Of a stretch of 64,000 bases of DNA, positions 49,868 through 61,894 are shown one piece after another. Source of the stretch: Erythrophleum ivorense (Eukaryota > Streptophyta > Magnoliopsida > Fabales > Fabaceae); the NCBI GenBank assembly GCA_026724425.1, contig JAIUCV010001120.1, positions 62,001 through 126,000 of the forward strand. Direction: 5' to 3'. The notes beneath the pieces are model-generated. The model was given only the letters and a program-made list of their open reading frames with translations. It made no database searches and was not told the DNA's origin. Position 1 is the first letter of the stretch, and each line of letters opens with the position of its first letter. Position numbers and translations under genes: made by a program.

Positions 49868-49886
49868 TGAGATTCTTCGAATCTCA
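49868..49886 (+). promoter_or_regulatory. Conserved LTR hairpin (D copy)
   Basis: TGAGATTC, loop TTC, GAATCTCA: an 8-base perfect stem preceded by 'ctac' and followed by CCCTCC. The same element in the same context occurs in A, A', C and, in shorter form, B LTRs. It lies downstream of the tandem block. A role in RNA processing or 3' end formation is only inferred. Confidence 0.5.
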
Positions 49887-51342
49887 CCCTCCCTCTCCAT
49901 CATCCAACCATGCCAGGTGGCCCAAGTGAGATAAGGGATGGGAGCAACCACCACCAAGCATGAGGTTAGGGATAGAGATGAAGAAGAATGTAAAGAATTC
50001 TTGTATATGGATCTTGTACATGAGATGTAAATGATGTATATGATGTAGTTCCTCATAGTTTTGTAAAACCATGTATATATTAATGATGAATGTATGAGAA
50101 TGAGATTTATGATGAATGAAAGAGCATGGTTGAATGAGAAAGAACCAATGATAGCCTAGTAAATATGGGTGCATAAGTGGGCATGGGGTAGTGAGTTTCC
50201 CCAATCTGAGTTATTAGACACTTGAGGCATGATTGATAGCTCCTATAGATGCTTTCTCATGTGCTCAAAGAGTCATAGAAGTAGAAAACTTAAGATTGGA
50301 CCCCATTAGCCACACTTTTGGCCAAGAAAGGGCCTCTTTGCACATGATGTCATGGAATAGCCATATGACCTCTTTTAGCTATGAGATTTGACATGTATTT
50401 AGATTATGTTTAGATCTTTCTGGGAAGCTAGAGTTCATGTCAAATAGAGGTCTATAGCATTTTCTATGATTTATCAAAGTTGGCATCAGAAATTCGGATT
50501 TCAGAAAATCATTGTTCATTTGGTCAGTTTTGAAATCATGTCATCCGAGGGGCAAACGTAGTCCAATGGCTACGCAAATTTTACACACAGAAACTAGATG
50601 GTCACAGTGACTTGTAGGAACTGGAAGCACCTCATTTAGAGGTCCAGAGAGGAAGTTATGCAATTTCGAAGTTCCTGCCCAGAATCAGACACCCAACCAA
50701 ACCCGAGGTACTGTTTCATCAGTTTCCGAGGAATTGGCTAGGTGAACTGATCTGGAGATATTTTTCTCCTCTAGCTAACATCCACATATTTCCATAGAGA
50801 TATAGTTTATGAGCATTGGATTTTTGTGGAATTAGTTAGACAATTTCAAAGTCCATATCAGTAAACTGTGACAGCAAAGAAGCCCCCTCTGACCAGTGAA
50901 TGATTTCGATGTCAAACGTAGATTATGTGAGATATTGAGACTTCTACTTATTTTTAGCATGAAGTAGACATCTCAAGCTTTCTATAATGACCCAGATCAT
51001 GCAGATACGATTTTTCTGCATTTAGTTATGAATTTCCAAAGTTAGCCCAGAAATGAAGCAAAATCTGCCCATAGCGAAAATGCATGTCTCCAATCCCTTT
51101 TTGCTTTCCATGAGTTCTAAGCATATAGTAGGGATTGAAATAAGTCTCAAAAGAGTAATTGAGTAAGAGGAATCAGAGAGAGGGCTCAACCGGTCCATGT
51201 TACTTCTAAGTGGAGCTCTACCCACACATAGTGCCATAGAGAAAGTAAGCATAAGGTAGAGAAAGTGTCTCTCTTATAAGTTCCGCATTGCCATATGGGC
51301 TAGAGGGCACGTTGGGTATGAGCTAGAGGTCAAGGTGTCACA

Positions 51343-51964
51343 CATCTAACCATGTCCTCCCAAGCCAATGAGAGGATTCTTCAAAGATGAAATTTATATA
51401 CATAAAGAAACCTCGATTGTACATTCGAGGGGAGTTAAATGAGAAGAGAATGTACATCTAGAGTGAATAAAGAGAGGCATGACATGCATGCCATATTTAA
51501 AATTACAAACCATAATAGATTCCTAGAGTCATATCATGCACCATACCCATCCAATTTAAACAAACAAATCACAATATATATATACCGAACATCTCATGAA
51601 AAGCTATTAATTTTGTGATTTTAGTGTTAAATTAAATTATGTTGCGTTAGGATTAGATAGCCATCCAATTAGCATTATATTCATTCCCATACATATATCA
51701 TATATATATATATATATATAATTAGATTAATATAATCAATGTTGATTAAGATTTAGTCGACTAACCTATAGTTCGTATATCTCATATTCATATAAACAAA
51801 CTTCATATGATAGGGAGGAATCATGCAACAACACAAAAAGATAACTCTAGGAAGATATCACATTGCAACATTTTATATCACATATAATTCATGCAAAATT
51901 ACAACAAAGGTGAAAGCTTCATGTAAATTTCACTCAATAACTCAATTTAAACAAGTATTGATGT
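51343..51964 (-). other. Copia 5' leader, LTR-proximal part
   Basis: Non-coding leader between the D LTR and the primer site. It contains a (TA)n run near 51700-51720 and AT-rich sequence. No gene seen. Confidence 0.6.
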
Positions 51965-51977
51965 GGCTCTGAAACCA
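51965..51977 (-). other. Copia primer binding site, initiator tRNA-Met type
   Basis: The minus strand reads TGGTTTCAGAGCC one base after the 5' LTR end. It differs at one position from TGGTATCAGAGCC, the usual plant site complementary to the 3' end of initiator tRNA-Met. Confidence 0.8.
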
Positions 51978-51978
51978 C

Positions 51979-53722
51979 TGTTGGAATTATTGAGATATGC
52001 ACAACAAAAATTTTAAAAAAATGAATTCAAATCCCTCCCATAGATCTGTCAATGTCATTTAAATAGAGTAAAGTTACAAACTTTTACCTTTGTTGCGCGA
52101 TTCCTTAGGCTTTCTTTCTACCATTGGATCTCAGGAACTGATGCTTCAAACTAGTTCCTTGTACCAGTATCCACAAGAATAGTCACTGCAATTCAAATGG
52201 TGTGCTAGCACCACTAAACACGAATGTCCATACGTTCAAAAAAAGAATACATTCTTCTTTTCTCTCTCTAAGCATCTGTACATTTTTCTCTCTAAGGTGA
52301 AAGGCGACTCTCTCAAAAAATCATCGTCTTAGAAAATCCTAACCTCTCTATTTATAGAGGTGTGTTAGGATTTTAGAATAGATTTGATGAATTTAAATAC
52401 ATTATTTAAATTAATTCAGATTATGATTAAATAGATTTATTTAAATTTAAATCTATAGTAAATTCAAACTAATTTATTTGATCTCAATCTAGAACCATAT
52501 CTAAATTTAATTTATCACAGATTGAATTCAAATCATCACGTTAGTTTAAATTTAAATCTGTCCTCTAGAATAAATTTAAACTAATTATTTAATCTAAATA
52601 TAGAACCAAATTTAAATTTAATTTATCATATAGATTAAATTCAAATTATCATATTAGTTCAAATTTAAATCTATCCTATAGAATAAATTTATACTAATAA
52701 TATAAATTAAATAGATGATACATATATATATTTCAAATTTTTATAATATATATATCAAATATATTTATAAAATTCCTCTACCCTAAATTGAACGTTATAT
52801 TCATTTAATCTAGACGTATTTTTAGGTTTAATGAATCTAAACATTCTAGCTCGAGTTAATCCGTTCTTGTGTACGACCCTGTAGGCCTATATGACGTTGG
52901 CAGTGGACCAATAACATTATTTTACCCACAAGTTACAAATGGCCTCTAGCAAAAAATTATGACTATCCAAATCATATGAGGATCGGTGATCCAATACAAC
53001 CTATCATACAACCCTGTCATATCCCTTTTGTTATACAATATCTAGGTCAAGTATGAAACATAAAAATGTCATCCTCATTTTACTCAACCGTCACTTTCTC
53101 AATCTTCGAGCAGATTGACAAAATAAATAGAAAACCCTTCCATCCAAGCATGGCCATGTATTTCTTAGTCTCACTTATCGAGTGGCCCATAGATATCTCT
53201 CTACTAATGAGAAGGACAAATTCTATTTTAACCACTCATCTTAGTTTACATGGATTCCACTATACTTGATCACAGCCTTTATGATCACTCGGTTAAAAGT
53301 GACTTTTGACTATGTCAAAACACAATATTCCTCATGTAGGAATCTACGGTGATCTTAGGTTTGAGGGTTTAGTGACACGGCTATATATGAGATACACTTA
53401 TGACTTGATCCATATAGTTATCTTATGACAAGTCGATCCAGCACCCTGTTTCCTAACAAGTGCCTATGATTTTAATTCATATCTTCATACATAATTAACA
53501 CATAATCATCAATCAAAATCATACTAGTCTTAGTTTATTATCATTCCTACAAAGATGATCGACTAGGGATATTTAGAATAATCAATATGATTTATATAAG
53601 AATATTATTATTATAGTAAATATGCAAACAATATAATAAATGTAATAAAAGAGAAACTCCTTTTTCTTAATGAAATACAACATTCATAATATAATGATTA
53701 CCCTAGAGCACAAGCTCCAACA
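51979..53722 (-). repeat. Copia 5' LTR
   Basis: Ends TGTTGG...CCAACA, adjacent to the primer site. It matches the 3' LTR throughout with many substitutions and small gaps. The AT-rich tandem is at 52435-52700 and the pyrimidine-rich tandem at 52255-52310 is shorter than in the other LTR. Confidence 0.9.
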
Positions 53723-53728
53723 CATTGG

Positions 53729-53773
<45 letters not shown>

Positions 53774-55303
53774 TGTTTGTGTGTGTGTATGTGTGCATCC
53801 GAGAAGGATAAGGCAAAAGGCCAAAGAAAAGAGAAGGATCATGTGGATTAGTGGTGCATCAAGGTTCTTAGTGTCCAAAGAGAGATATCTCTTCCTATCT
53901 TGCATGCATTTGAGTGTATGAATAAGTTGAAATGCTTGTATGTTTGGTTGTTTGATGATTGTATAAGTTATGTTTTGAATTGGCTCATTTAGCATTAATG
54001 TTTATACATGTGTGAGTTTTGCCTAGCTTTAAGCAAGAGTGGTGGGAAATTGAGCATAGTAGTTCTTCGCTAATCTAAAGATGAGCCTAACTAGTATGTT
54101 TTCATAACATGGCTAGATGAGAACTAATTTCATGCCAATTTTCACATTTGAGTTACTTGATGCATATAGCCTCCATGCTTGCATTTCCTCATCTGTATTC
54201 ATTGTGTGCATAGATGTGGAATGAGATTTGCTACTAAGATTCTCCCAAGAATCTCACCCCATTTATCTCCCACTAACCATGACCGATACTACAAGTAAAG
54301 AGAAGGAAACTAAGAAGACTTAGTGTTTAGAGAAAGTACATTAGCAAGCCTTTAATGTATATAATTAGTGTTGTATATTATAAGACAAATGAGTGACTAA
54401 CTATGATGTATATTACAATGATATGTAATATCTCTGTATATACAATCTTGAGATGATGAATGCATGCAAATTTGATATAGAATCATGTAAGTATGACATG
54501 TTTTGGTATATGAGAAGTGTATGGTTCCATAGGACTTTGTGTAAGTGGGATAATGATTTTTAGTAGCTAGCCATATTTTATGTATTGGTTCTCCTAATAA
54601 TGAAGTATGAATGGATTAAAATTTGTTCAAAGGAAGATATTGCATATTAAGACCCAAATGGACTATTTTAAAACTAAAAATTGATTCAAATGAGCCATAA
54701 ATTGTATCCTTATCCTTGATAGCCTTAATGATCTAGTTTTGAGCTGAAATTTGGTGGACACTTACAGGATTTATAGAGCTTTCTAATAAGATAAAGATGG
54801 TATTTTTTTGAGCTCTATAAAATATTTGATAAATTTTTAAATCTCGTCCAAAAATGCTGAATTATGCAGTTACTATTTACTTTACATAGCCCTCAGTTTT
54901 CATGTCCTTTTAGGGGCCAAATGAATTTATTTTAACTTGAAATTTGTTCAGTAGCAAGTTCAGATCATGAATTTTTCATGAACATCTAATTTTCATAAAT
55001 TAGAGTTGTGTAACCAAAGGTATGAATTTTTAAAATTTAAACCTTATTATGTCAAAGGATATCAAATTTGGCTATATAGTTCCTTATGCAATTGAGTCTT
55101 GTATTATGATCATATGGCTCAAAGCAAATATATATTTGGAAGTTTTAATGAGAAATGGATAGAAATTCAAATTTTAACCCTTATAGGCTCAATTGACATA
55201 TGGAAAGCCTATAAAGCATTGCTATAAGTTTTGCTACGGTTGTGCTTATGTTGCAATTGAAGGCAAAAGAAATAAGAATGGCTAGAAGGAATATGTAATG
55301 ACA
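53723..55303 (+). mobile_element. Family C LTR (C3), right segment
   Basis: It follows the copia target duplication and continues the C3 LTR: GT-rich block, 'GGCAAAAGGCC', hairpin with arms AGATTCT/AGAATCT at 54237-54254, then colinear with C1 (32790-33872) to the end GTAATGACA. No coding domain. C3 is therefore older than the copia element. Confidence 0.6.
53732..53796 (+). repeat. (GT)n microsatellite
   Basis: Nineteen uninterrupted GT units (53733-53770) followed by imperfect GT to 53796. It lies just outside the copia element, at the place where A-type LTRs carry a short GTGTGTGTGTGG. The ORFs on both strands here are repeat artefacts. Confidence 0.9.
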
Positions 55304-56276
55304 CAATTAGTCTTTTTAGGCCTTTTTTCCTTAAGGCCTAAAAAATGATGTAAGGTATTTAATAATTGTAATTAGGAGGATAAACATTTTGATTGTTAGA
55401 AAAAATTATACTTTAAAAATTTAGTTAGATTTCCATAATCATGATTAAAGCCTTCAAAATAGACATTTTAAATATTGGAAGCATTATTAAACCACTTAGC
55501 GATAGTTAAAGTCGTCACTAAAGCCACTAAAAAATAATAACAAAAACCACGTTTCTTGGTAAGGTCAAGATAATATTCTTATTTAATTCTTAGTGAATAG
55601 CTTTAAAAATTAGTACCAGTTTGCTCCGCACAAAATTATGCTATTGAGTATGTCATTTTATATGCTTAGAGGTGTGTTCTATGATAATTTTTTATAATTT
55701 TTTTTCTTGTATTATTTTGACCAAACTTGAATTTTGATTAATCAAAGGATTTAAAGAATTTTTTAGCTTCTTTCTCTAGTTATGTATCTATTTTATATCC
55801 TTTTATTGAGTATTAAATTCAACTTTAAATTTATGTATCTCTTTATTGGATTCCATGGAGTAGTTGCTAAATGGAAAATTTATTATTTAGTTATGTATTT
55901 TTAAGGTATTGGCTTGACCTATAATTTTATAATGGTGAATTTTGTTCTTTTAACGTCATTTATCTTTTAATTGTTTCTTGGTGCTCTACATCATATTTCA
56001 GTGCTTCTAGCATCCTTTTATAGTTTAGAATCCCATCTTTTATGTCATTTTCAAAACATTTTAATTGGACATTTCTTCAACAAGTTTTGATCAATTTGAG
56101 TTTAATGCATATTTAGATATAGAACTACTATTTTGTATTCCCCATTCATTTGTCCCAAATCAATAGACAAGGATTTTTAATTGACCTATTTATCTATTTT
56201 TGCTTCAACTTTAAAGTTACACTTTTTCCATGTATACACACCAATGATTAATTTGTTTACTTTTTCTCATATACAG
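55304..56276 (+). mobile_element. CACTA (En/Spm) relic, non-coding upstream part
   Basis: AT-rich sequence with no ORF of note. At 55493-55530 it carries 'CACTTAGCGATAGTTAAAG' and 'TCGTCACTAAAGCCACTAAA', which resemble the TTAGCGACGG / CCGTCGCTAAA subterminal repeats of plant CACTA elements. It ends in a T-rich stretch and ATACAG, a plausible intron acceptor before the coding remnant. Terminal CACTA ends were not found. Confidence 0.45.
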
Positions 56277-56518
56277 TAGCTTCTTGCAGCACAACTAAGA
56301 AGGGTAGGGAAAATATAAGAGTATATCAGTAGACATGAAGATAAAATATAATTCTAAGATCAAAGTTTACATCATTGAGAACTCAGATAGACCTGTTAGA
56401 GACGGGCCTGTGACTTTGCCAACTACTGTGGACATGTGGTGAGGACCATAGTCTCTCTCAGGGATGGTGATTGGGCCAAAGTTTATGTCAAATACAGGGA
56501 CACTTTATTGTTGAAAGT
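56277..56518 (+). pseudogene. Transposase_24-like (Ptta/En/Spm) exon remnant, 5' part
   Basis: It reads 'SKIKVYIIENSDRPVRDGPV', then after a one-base frame change 'CGHVVRTIVSLRDGDWAKVY' and 'VKYRDTLLLKV'. This matches, by memory of the family, plant Transposase_24 proteins (a 'RPVG..' opening, a CG.VVR segment, a Trp near 'W..V', then a ...LL.KF segment). In-frame stop and frameshift show it is dead. The B4 LTR is inserted directly after LLLKV; the exon continues for a few bases at 59377 and then a GTATTA donor. Identification rests on pattern recognition only. Confidence 0.6.
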
Positions 56519-59376
56519 TGTAACACCCAAAAAATTAATTAAGGTATTAATCATGGATTTAGATTAATTAGAATAATTAATATAGAATAATCGGGTAAGT
56601 TAAGTGAATGAAAATTCTGGAGAGATAAATTATTAATATGGATTTGAGATTTAATTGGGATAGAAACTTTATCTAGGCCCAAATTAATGTAGAAGATCAT
56701 GATAAGAGGCTAATGGAGGCCCAATGAGCTAGGTACAGGCCCAATCTAATTCAATGTGATAAAGGCCCAAGATCCACCTTTTATAGTCTTTTATAATTGA
56801 CCCAACAACCTTTGTGCAGACCCAAATCCTTTGAGCTCTAAAAACTTGGTCTGACCCAATTAAAATTCTGCAGCCCAACACATGAAAGCTGGCCCAACAA
56901 AGCTTAAGTTTGAAGCCCATTTGGAGTTAAATCTTGAGAGCAGCCTATAACCCATAGAAAACCCAACTTAAACCCTAAAAACTAACCTAGCCACCCCCCA
57001 TTCTGCAGAACACAAGAACACAAAAGAGAAATTTAGAGGTTTGAAGGGAGGTTAGGGTTTAGGGCAAGAAATCTACCATTTCTCACTTTTAGAGCAAGAT
57101 TTAGCTAAGGTAATAGTTGTGTAACTTAATCCCCTTCTCTTTCTCTTCATTTTGGCCTAACTAGTTTTTCATTTGGAGTATTTTCACCATACCCAAAATC
57201 TAAAATGTGGTTGTTTGGGATTTTCTTGGTAAAATTTCGTAGGTTGGGGCTGAGAGTGTTGTTAAGTAAGTATAAACTCTCTATTTTGATGCATTTTCTA
57301 CTAGTTTAAGACCCCCATAGTAGACTTATAGTATGGGCCTTAATTTTATGCGAATTTTCTTATGATTTGAAGTGATATATTGATGTTTCTGGTCTAGGGA
57401 AGGCAAAATCCGAAATTTGAGACTCTTGGTGATTGGGTAGGTATCCCTTAGGTAACTATTGGTAACTTAATTCTTTGAGCATTGGGTTATTACCACAAAT
57501 GATGAATGAGATAGTAATGGACTGATAAAAATGAATATTTTCTGATATTGTGATTTTAGGAGGATTTTGGTATTGCTGTAACTTCCCAACTTGTCTATAA
57601 GTGAAGTAACCAGGACTATATTAATTCCATGCATATATCTATTTTAATTTTATAGTTATTGTACATGAATGATTGAAATGTTGAATGAATTGGTTGGCTA
57701 TCTATTGTATTGTGATTAGACCTTGTGACTCCATGGTGGAGCTGTAGTGCAGCTGCCACCGGTGCATGTACTTCGATCGGGCATCGAGTTATGATCAAAT
57801 CTCAGATGCACTGAGCCCTGGTTGTGCTCAATGAGGAGTAGGTGCCGTGAACGGGCCTCTCCCAATGTTATTGGCCTTTAACATATGGAAATATGATTGC
57901 TAGTATGGGATAGTAATCATGATAGCCTAATTGTTTCATTTACTGATATAACTAGTATGTTTTTTTATGCTTATGTGAAATCATGCATATATATTAATTA
58001 AACTGGAATATATGATGAAATTTGCCTTGGTTACTGATATTTGCATCTCACCCCGTTTCATGGGTTAAATATTTCAAGTGAAGGTTCTTTGGGTAAGGAT
58101 AAGGGCAAGCAAGTGGATAAACATCTATGAGCTGAGGCTTAGTATGGGGAGCTATACTTGGTCTGAGTGGAATAGAGTAGATGCTAATTTTATTAACCTT
58201 TGTATAGCTTCATCATGTATCTGTATTGCCAAGTGTAGGAGTTTGTATTTTGATAACATAGAATATAACCATTGAGAAATAGGCTTCATATTAGTTGTTG
58301 ATGGATGTATGAGTTTATGACACTTATTATAGCTTGTAAACCTGTGTCTTAACTGACTATTTAAGTAATGAAATCATGTGATATATTGATTGTGGATTTC
58401 AGCTAGCGATGCATGAATTATCCAATGAAAACATGATCGAATGACCATTGTGAGAAATTTATAAATTTGCTAATATAAGACCAATGAATGAGTAGGAGAA
58501 TCCACCTTTAAATGTGGGACGGGTAATGATATAATGGCTAGGGCAAATTAGCAAGATAGATGCTATTAGAATCTTATAACAAGTGGGAAAGTGGCCCTAG
58601 AGAGCCCCTAGATAAAGAGTAGAGAGTATGAGACAAGATTTTAGGAGTTGTAGGATCAGAAAGCATTTCGTCGTGACCAAAATATTATTAGCCACGGCTA
58701 ATAGAGGCGAAGTTGCCCAAGAAGAGTACCAGAGAGCAATTCACCATGGCGAAATATGAGAGGCAAAACTGGGAGTTGTCTAGAGGCTAATTCGCTGTTG
58801 CTAAATGGGAATTGGCCGCGACGAACTTTTGTGAGGATTTGCCAAGCGTTCCAGAGAGGAATTAGCCACAACGAAAAGGAGAATTGGCCACAGCCAATAG
58901 CACGAGGCGAGCGAGGTAGGTTCCAAAAGGCTTCCTCATCGCGGCACCATGTAGGTTAGCCGCGATGAAGGTCTAAGTCACTGTGGCAAAATATGTGAAG
59001 ATAAGGAGTAAACCTGATAGCAATTGGCCACGGTGCAAGGGCATTTAACCGCGGCTAATGGTCCTAAACTTTCATTTTAACCTAGAAATCTTGGTTTTTC
59101 ATATTGTAACCCCAAGGGATGACTTACAAACATTGGTAGAAGATTCTTATGAGTTGGAATTAATGGGTAATAAAATCAAAGGCTTATAAATGTGTTTGTT
59201 TTCCTGATGTACATGAGTGCTTGTAATTATATAGTTGATGACTCTAAAAATATTAAGGTTCAAATTTCCCTAGATTTTCTAAAGGTACTTAGTCGTAATG
59301 TCTTGTAACCCCAATTTATGATTATTAATCATGTATTTAACCTTAATTACAATGATTAGAAGTTAGGGTCATCACA
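56519..59376 (+). mobile_element. Family B solo LTR (B4), perfect TSD, best B reference
   Basis: It starts TGTAACACCC and ends GGGTCATCACA, 2,858 bases. It is flanked by identical AAAGT (56514-56518 and 59377-59381) and interrupts the transposase remnant. Features in order: 'AGGCCCAA' runs (56670-56770), an AAGGTAATAG site (57107), a TGGTGGAGCTG block (57734), the hairpin context (58031-58056) and the palindrome cluster (58660-59065). No coding domains. It defines the family used to name B1, B2, B3 and B5. Confidence 0.87.
58660..59065 (+). repeat. Palindromic GCCRCGGC repeat cluster in B4 LTR
   Basis: Repeated, 20-50 bases apart: TTAGCCACGGCTAA, TTCACCATGGCGAA, TTGGCCGCGACGAA, ATTGGCCACAGCCAAT, TTAGCCGCGATGAA, TTGGCCACGGTGCAA, TTAACCGCGGCTAA. 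The motif is a near-palindrome around CCGCGG. The same cluster occupies the same LTR position in B2, B3 and B5. Confidence 0.7.
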
Positions 59377-59794
59377 AAAGTAAAGGTATTACATTACATT
59401 TGTGGGTCATTTTTCTCTAAGTAGCATTTATAGTGCTCCTCCACTAGTTAATAAGTTTAGTTTCTTATGTTTTATGTAAGACAAATTTAATGTTCATGAT
59501 GGGTGTCCTAAAGAAAGATTAAATAGAACTTATGTTGAAACATTGTGTTGACTATACTGATCTTGGAAAGCTGACCTGCATGCAGAGTATGCTAAGTGTG
59601 ACACAATTGAAGAGAAGGAGGCTGCTCGACCAAGTAACATCAGCCATGATGATTGGGAGTGGCTGATGCATTATTGGAAAAGTTCAGAGTTCAAGGTAAT
59701 TTGCTTCTAACAAGAACTTGAAGGATTGTTTGGTTTATGTTTATATGATTTTAAGGTCTCATAATCATAATACCATCCAATTGTAGGCTACAAA
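59377..59794 (+). pseudogene. Transposase_24-like exon remnant, 3' part, with intron
   Basis: After a donor (AAAG|GTATTA at about 59386) and acceptor (GTAAG at 59480), the exon 59481-59695 reads 'DKFNVHDGCPKERLNRTYVE', two stops, 'SWKADLHAEYAKCDTIEEKE' and 'AARPSNISHDDWEWLMHYWK' plus 'SSEFK'. The pattern W..LH..Y, 'RP..I...DW..L..YW.S.EF' is typical of Transposase_24 proteins of plant CACTA elements. Intron 59696-59786 follows (AG|GTAATT ... TTGTAG). A next exon starts 'GCTACAAA' and is cut by the A4 LTR at 59795. Stops make it a pseudogene; a domesticated host gene relic is an alternative. Confidence 0.68.
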
Positions 59795-61894
59795 TGTAAC
59801 ATCCGATTTTTTGAAAATGAAAGAAAGCATGATAAATGTAACATATAGTTTCTCTGTAAACAAATGAAATTCACCAAATACAAAAGGAAGTCCCTCAAAA
59901 TGACTTAATTAAGGTCCTAAAAAATTTAAAAAGCATTCTAGACTTCTAAAAATGAGAATCTAGACGAAAAGAAAAATAAAGCTAGAATGAAGAAACGAAA
60001 TTTGACGAAAAACTTACGAAACGTAATGGCATTTTTGTAATTTTGAGAAAATTTTAGAATTCACATAGGAGGGCTTTTTAAATGAAATTTTTGAGTTCCC
60101 CAAGGTTCTCAAAGGCCCTAAAAATCATGGGAAGGTCCGAGACAGCTAAAGCTCCTCCGGTGGATATTTTCCAACATTAGTGTATCTGAACTTTGATGAA
60201 TTCGTTCATGAAGGTTTTATCTCTAATTTGAATGATTCCAAAGTCATTTTACTAAATTGGGAATCTAAATTTCATAATGAAAAAGGCAGTTCTCAAAAAG
60301 GAGCTAAAACAAATTAGAAAAGAAAATGCCAAAAATGAAGGACAAAATAGAAATTTTTGAAAAGTTCTTCTTCCTCCCTTATATATATATAAGTGGTGCC
60401 CCACTCTCACCCTCATGTAGCCTCATATGTTTCTGCCCTAAACTAGATAAAGAAGCCCTAGGATGAGGTGCACAAGAGGAAGAAGAAGATGAGGAGAAAT
60501 TCAAGTAAAAAGGTATGAAATTTTAGTAGTTTTTCATGCTTTCCTCTTTCCAAACCTCTTTTCCTCCATTCTCCCTTGTTTCCTCTGATTATAATGAAGT
60601 TTATAAATCTAATTTAAGGGAGAAATTGAGGGGCAAATTCGGATTTGAAGAGAGGAGCTCAAAGAACACAAGATTCAAGTGAGAAAAAACAAGAAAACAA
60701 GGTAATTTCTTCTTCCATGGTTACTACCCCTTGCTCCCCTTCTCCACCATTTAGCCCCACTTGAGAAGACCTAAGAGGATTTGATTTTTAGGCAAAACCA
60801 AGGATGATTCTTAGGAAAAAGGGTGTGGAGATTAAGAATATATAAAGAGAATTAACAAATAACCATGGAAATTCAAGATGCAAAGTCTAAGGTTCCATAT
60901 ATTCCTTGCAAAATATAATTTGATGCCTTGATTCCTATGTCTAAATGAGAGTTTAAATGAACTCCTAAGATCCCTAGAAGTCTCCCCATGTGCTTCCTCC
61001 ATCAAGAAAACAAAGCAAAGTTTAAGGAGATCATAAAGCTTCCTAGTCTCAACGTAAAGGAGTTTGTATACCTAGGGATAGTTTTAATTTGTTCCAAACC
61101 CATTTTTGAGTCATATATGATGAGTGAAAATGAGGGAAGCCTTGGAAAAAATTTAGAAACCATAGAAGGTGAGTTGGTGCTTTATGTTCCATAATATGAC
61201 CTAAAGAAGCAATATGTAGTTAGGCTCTTTATTTTAATTGTGTGATGACTCCAAGAGGCTTAAAAAGGAGTCAAAAATCATATTTGAATGAAAAGAATGG
61301 AGCCTAGAATTTAATTGATGGGTGTTGCTTCATTAGGTACATTCTTGGAAACATAAAGGGGTTTATAGACTAAGCTAGAGTCTAAGAAAGTTGTGTGGCC
61401 TTTGAATTAATTCCATAAACCTAATTGGCTTCCATAAATTGTGTCTAAGCCAAAAGGAATGATCTCCACCTTCTTGGGTGTGTGAGGTCAAGGGAAAGGA
61501 TTCAAGACTTAAGGAAAAAGTATATAAATGCTAGCAAGGTATCTCTCTCCACCTTCTCTCATGCATAGTTGCTTGCTTTACTTATCTTTGAATGTGTGTA
61601 TATGTATTTCAAGCTATGAAAAATGTTCTAACATGAGCTCTTACTCTATGGTACCATGATGATGCATTATGTTTTTCAAATGATATTTATGATGTTTGAT
61701 TGTTTTGCTTAAGTGTGGTGAGGCCAAGAACCTTTAGCCATGGTGAGGATGAGCCAATAACCCTTAAGATTGGTTAAGACAAAGTAAAGAGTCTCCCAAA
61801 AGTAAAGTTGACTTCCAAAAGCATGGTTGAGTCTAAGAACCACTTAAAGAATGGGTGAGGCAAATCTAAAATCTACAAGTAAATGGGTGAGGCC
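59795..61894 (+). mobile_element. Family A LTR (A4), 5' part, interrupted
   Basis: It starts TGTAACATCC and is colinear with A0: conserved block at 60200-60240, TATATATATATA then purine-rich leader (60380-60515), and tandem block 61715-61893. It is cut by B5 at 61895, before the hairpin. The small ORF found in other copies is broken here (61390-61560). It lies in a CACTA exon. Confidence 0.72.

Larger units (their letters stand above)
48352..51342 (+). mobile_element. Family D solo LTR in the copia leader, perfect TSD
   Basis: It starts TGTAACAACCC and ends GGTGTCACA, 2,991 bases, flanked by identical CATCT (48347-48351 and 51343-51347). No coding domains are present. It has the A-like plan: purine-rich leader (48900-48970, AGGTAAGG), tandem block 49545-49725, perfect hairpin 49868-49886, and a 3' region with 'TCCTCTAGCTAACATCCACA'. 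A distinctive palindrome cluster lies at 48456-48825. Well-kept CpGs and a perfect duplication suggest a recent insertion relative to its copia host. Confidence 0.87.
41985..53722 (-). mobile_element. Complete but dead Ty1/copia retrotransposon, minus strand
   Basis: Two LTRs in direct orientation (41985-43777 and 51979-53722) enclose, on the minus strand, primer site, leader, gag, protease, integrase, RT, RNase H and polypurine tract in copia order (integrase before RT). The flanks CACTG (41980-41984) and CATTG (53723-53727) are a four-of-five target duplication. Removing the nested D LTR leaves about 8.7 kb. Domain wording is closest to TNT1-like (Tork-type) copia polyproteins, an inference from sequence style. 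Many stops and LTR-LTR differences (1,793 against 1,744 bases) indicate an old insertion. Confidence 0.9.

Noticed and set aside
53670..53995. ORFs on both strands across the GT repeat
   Set aside because: Poly Val-Cys / Thr-His translations of a microsatellite.
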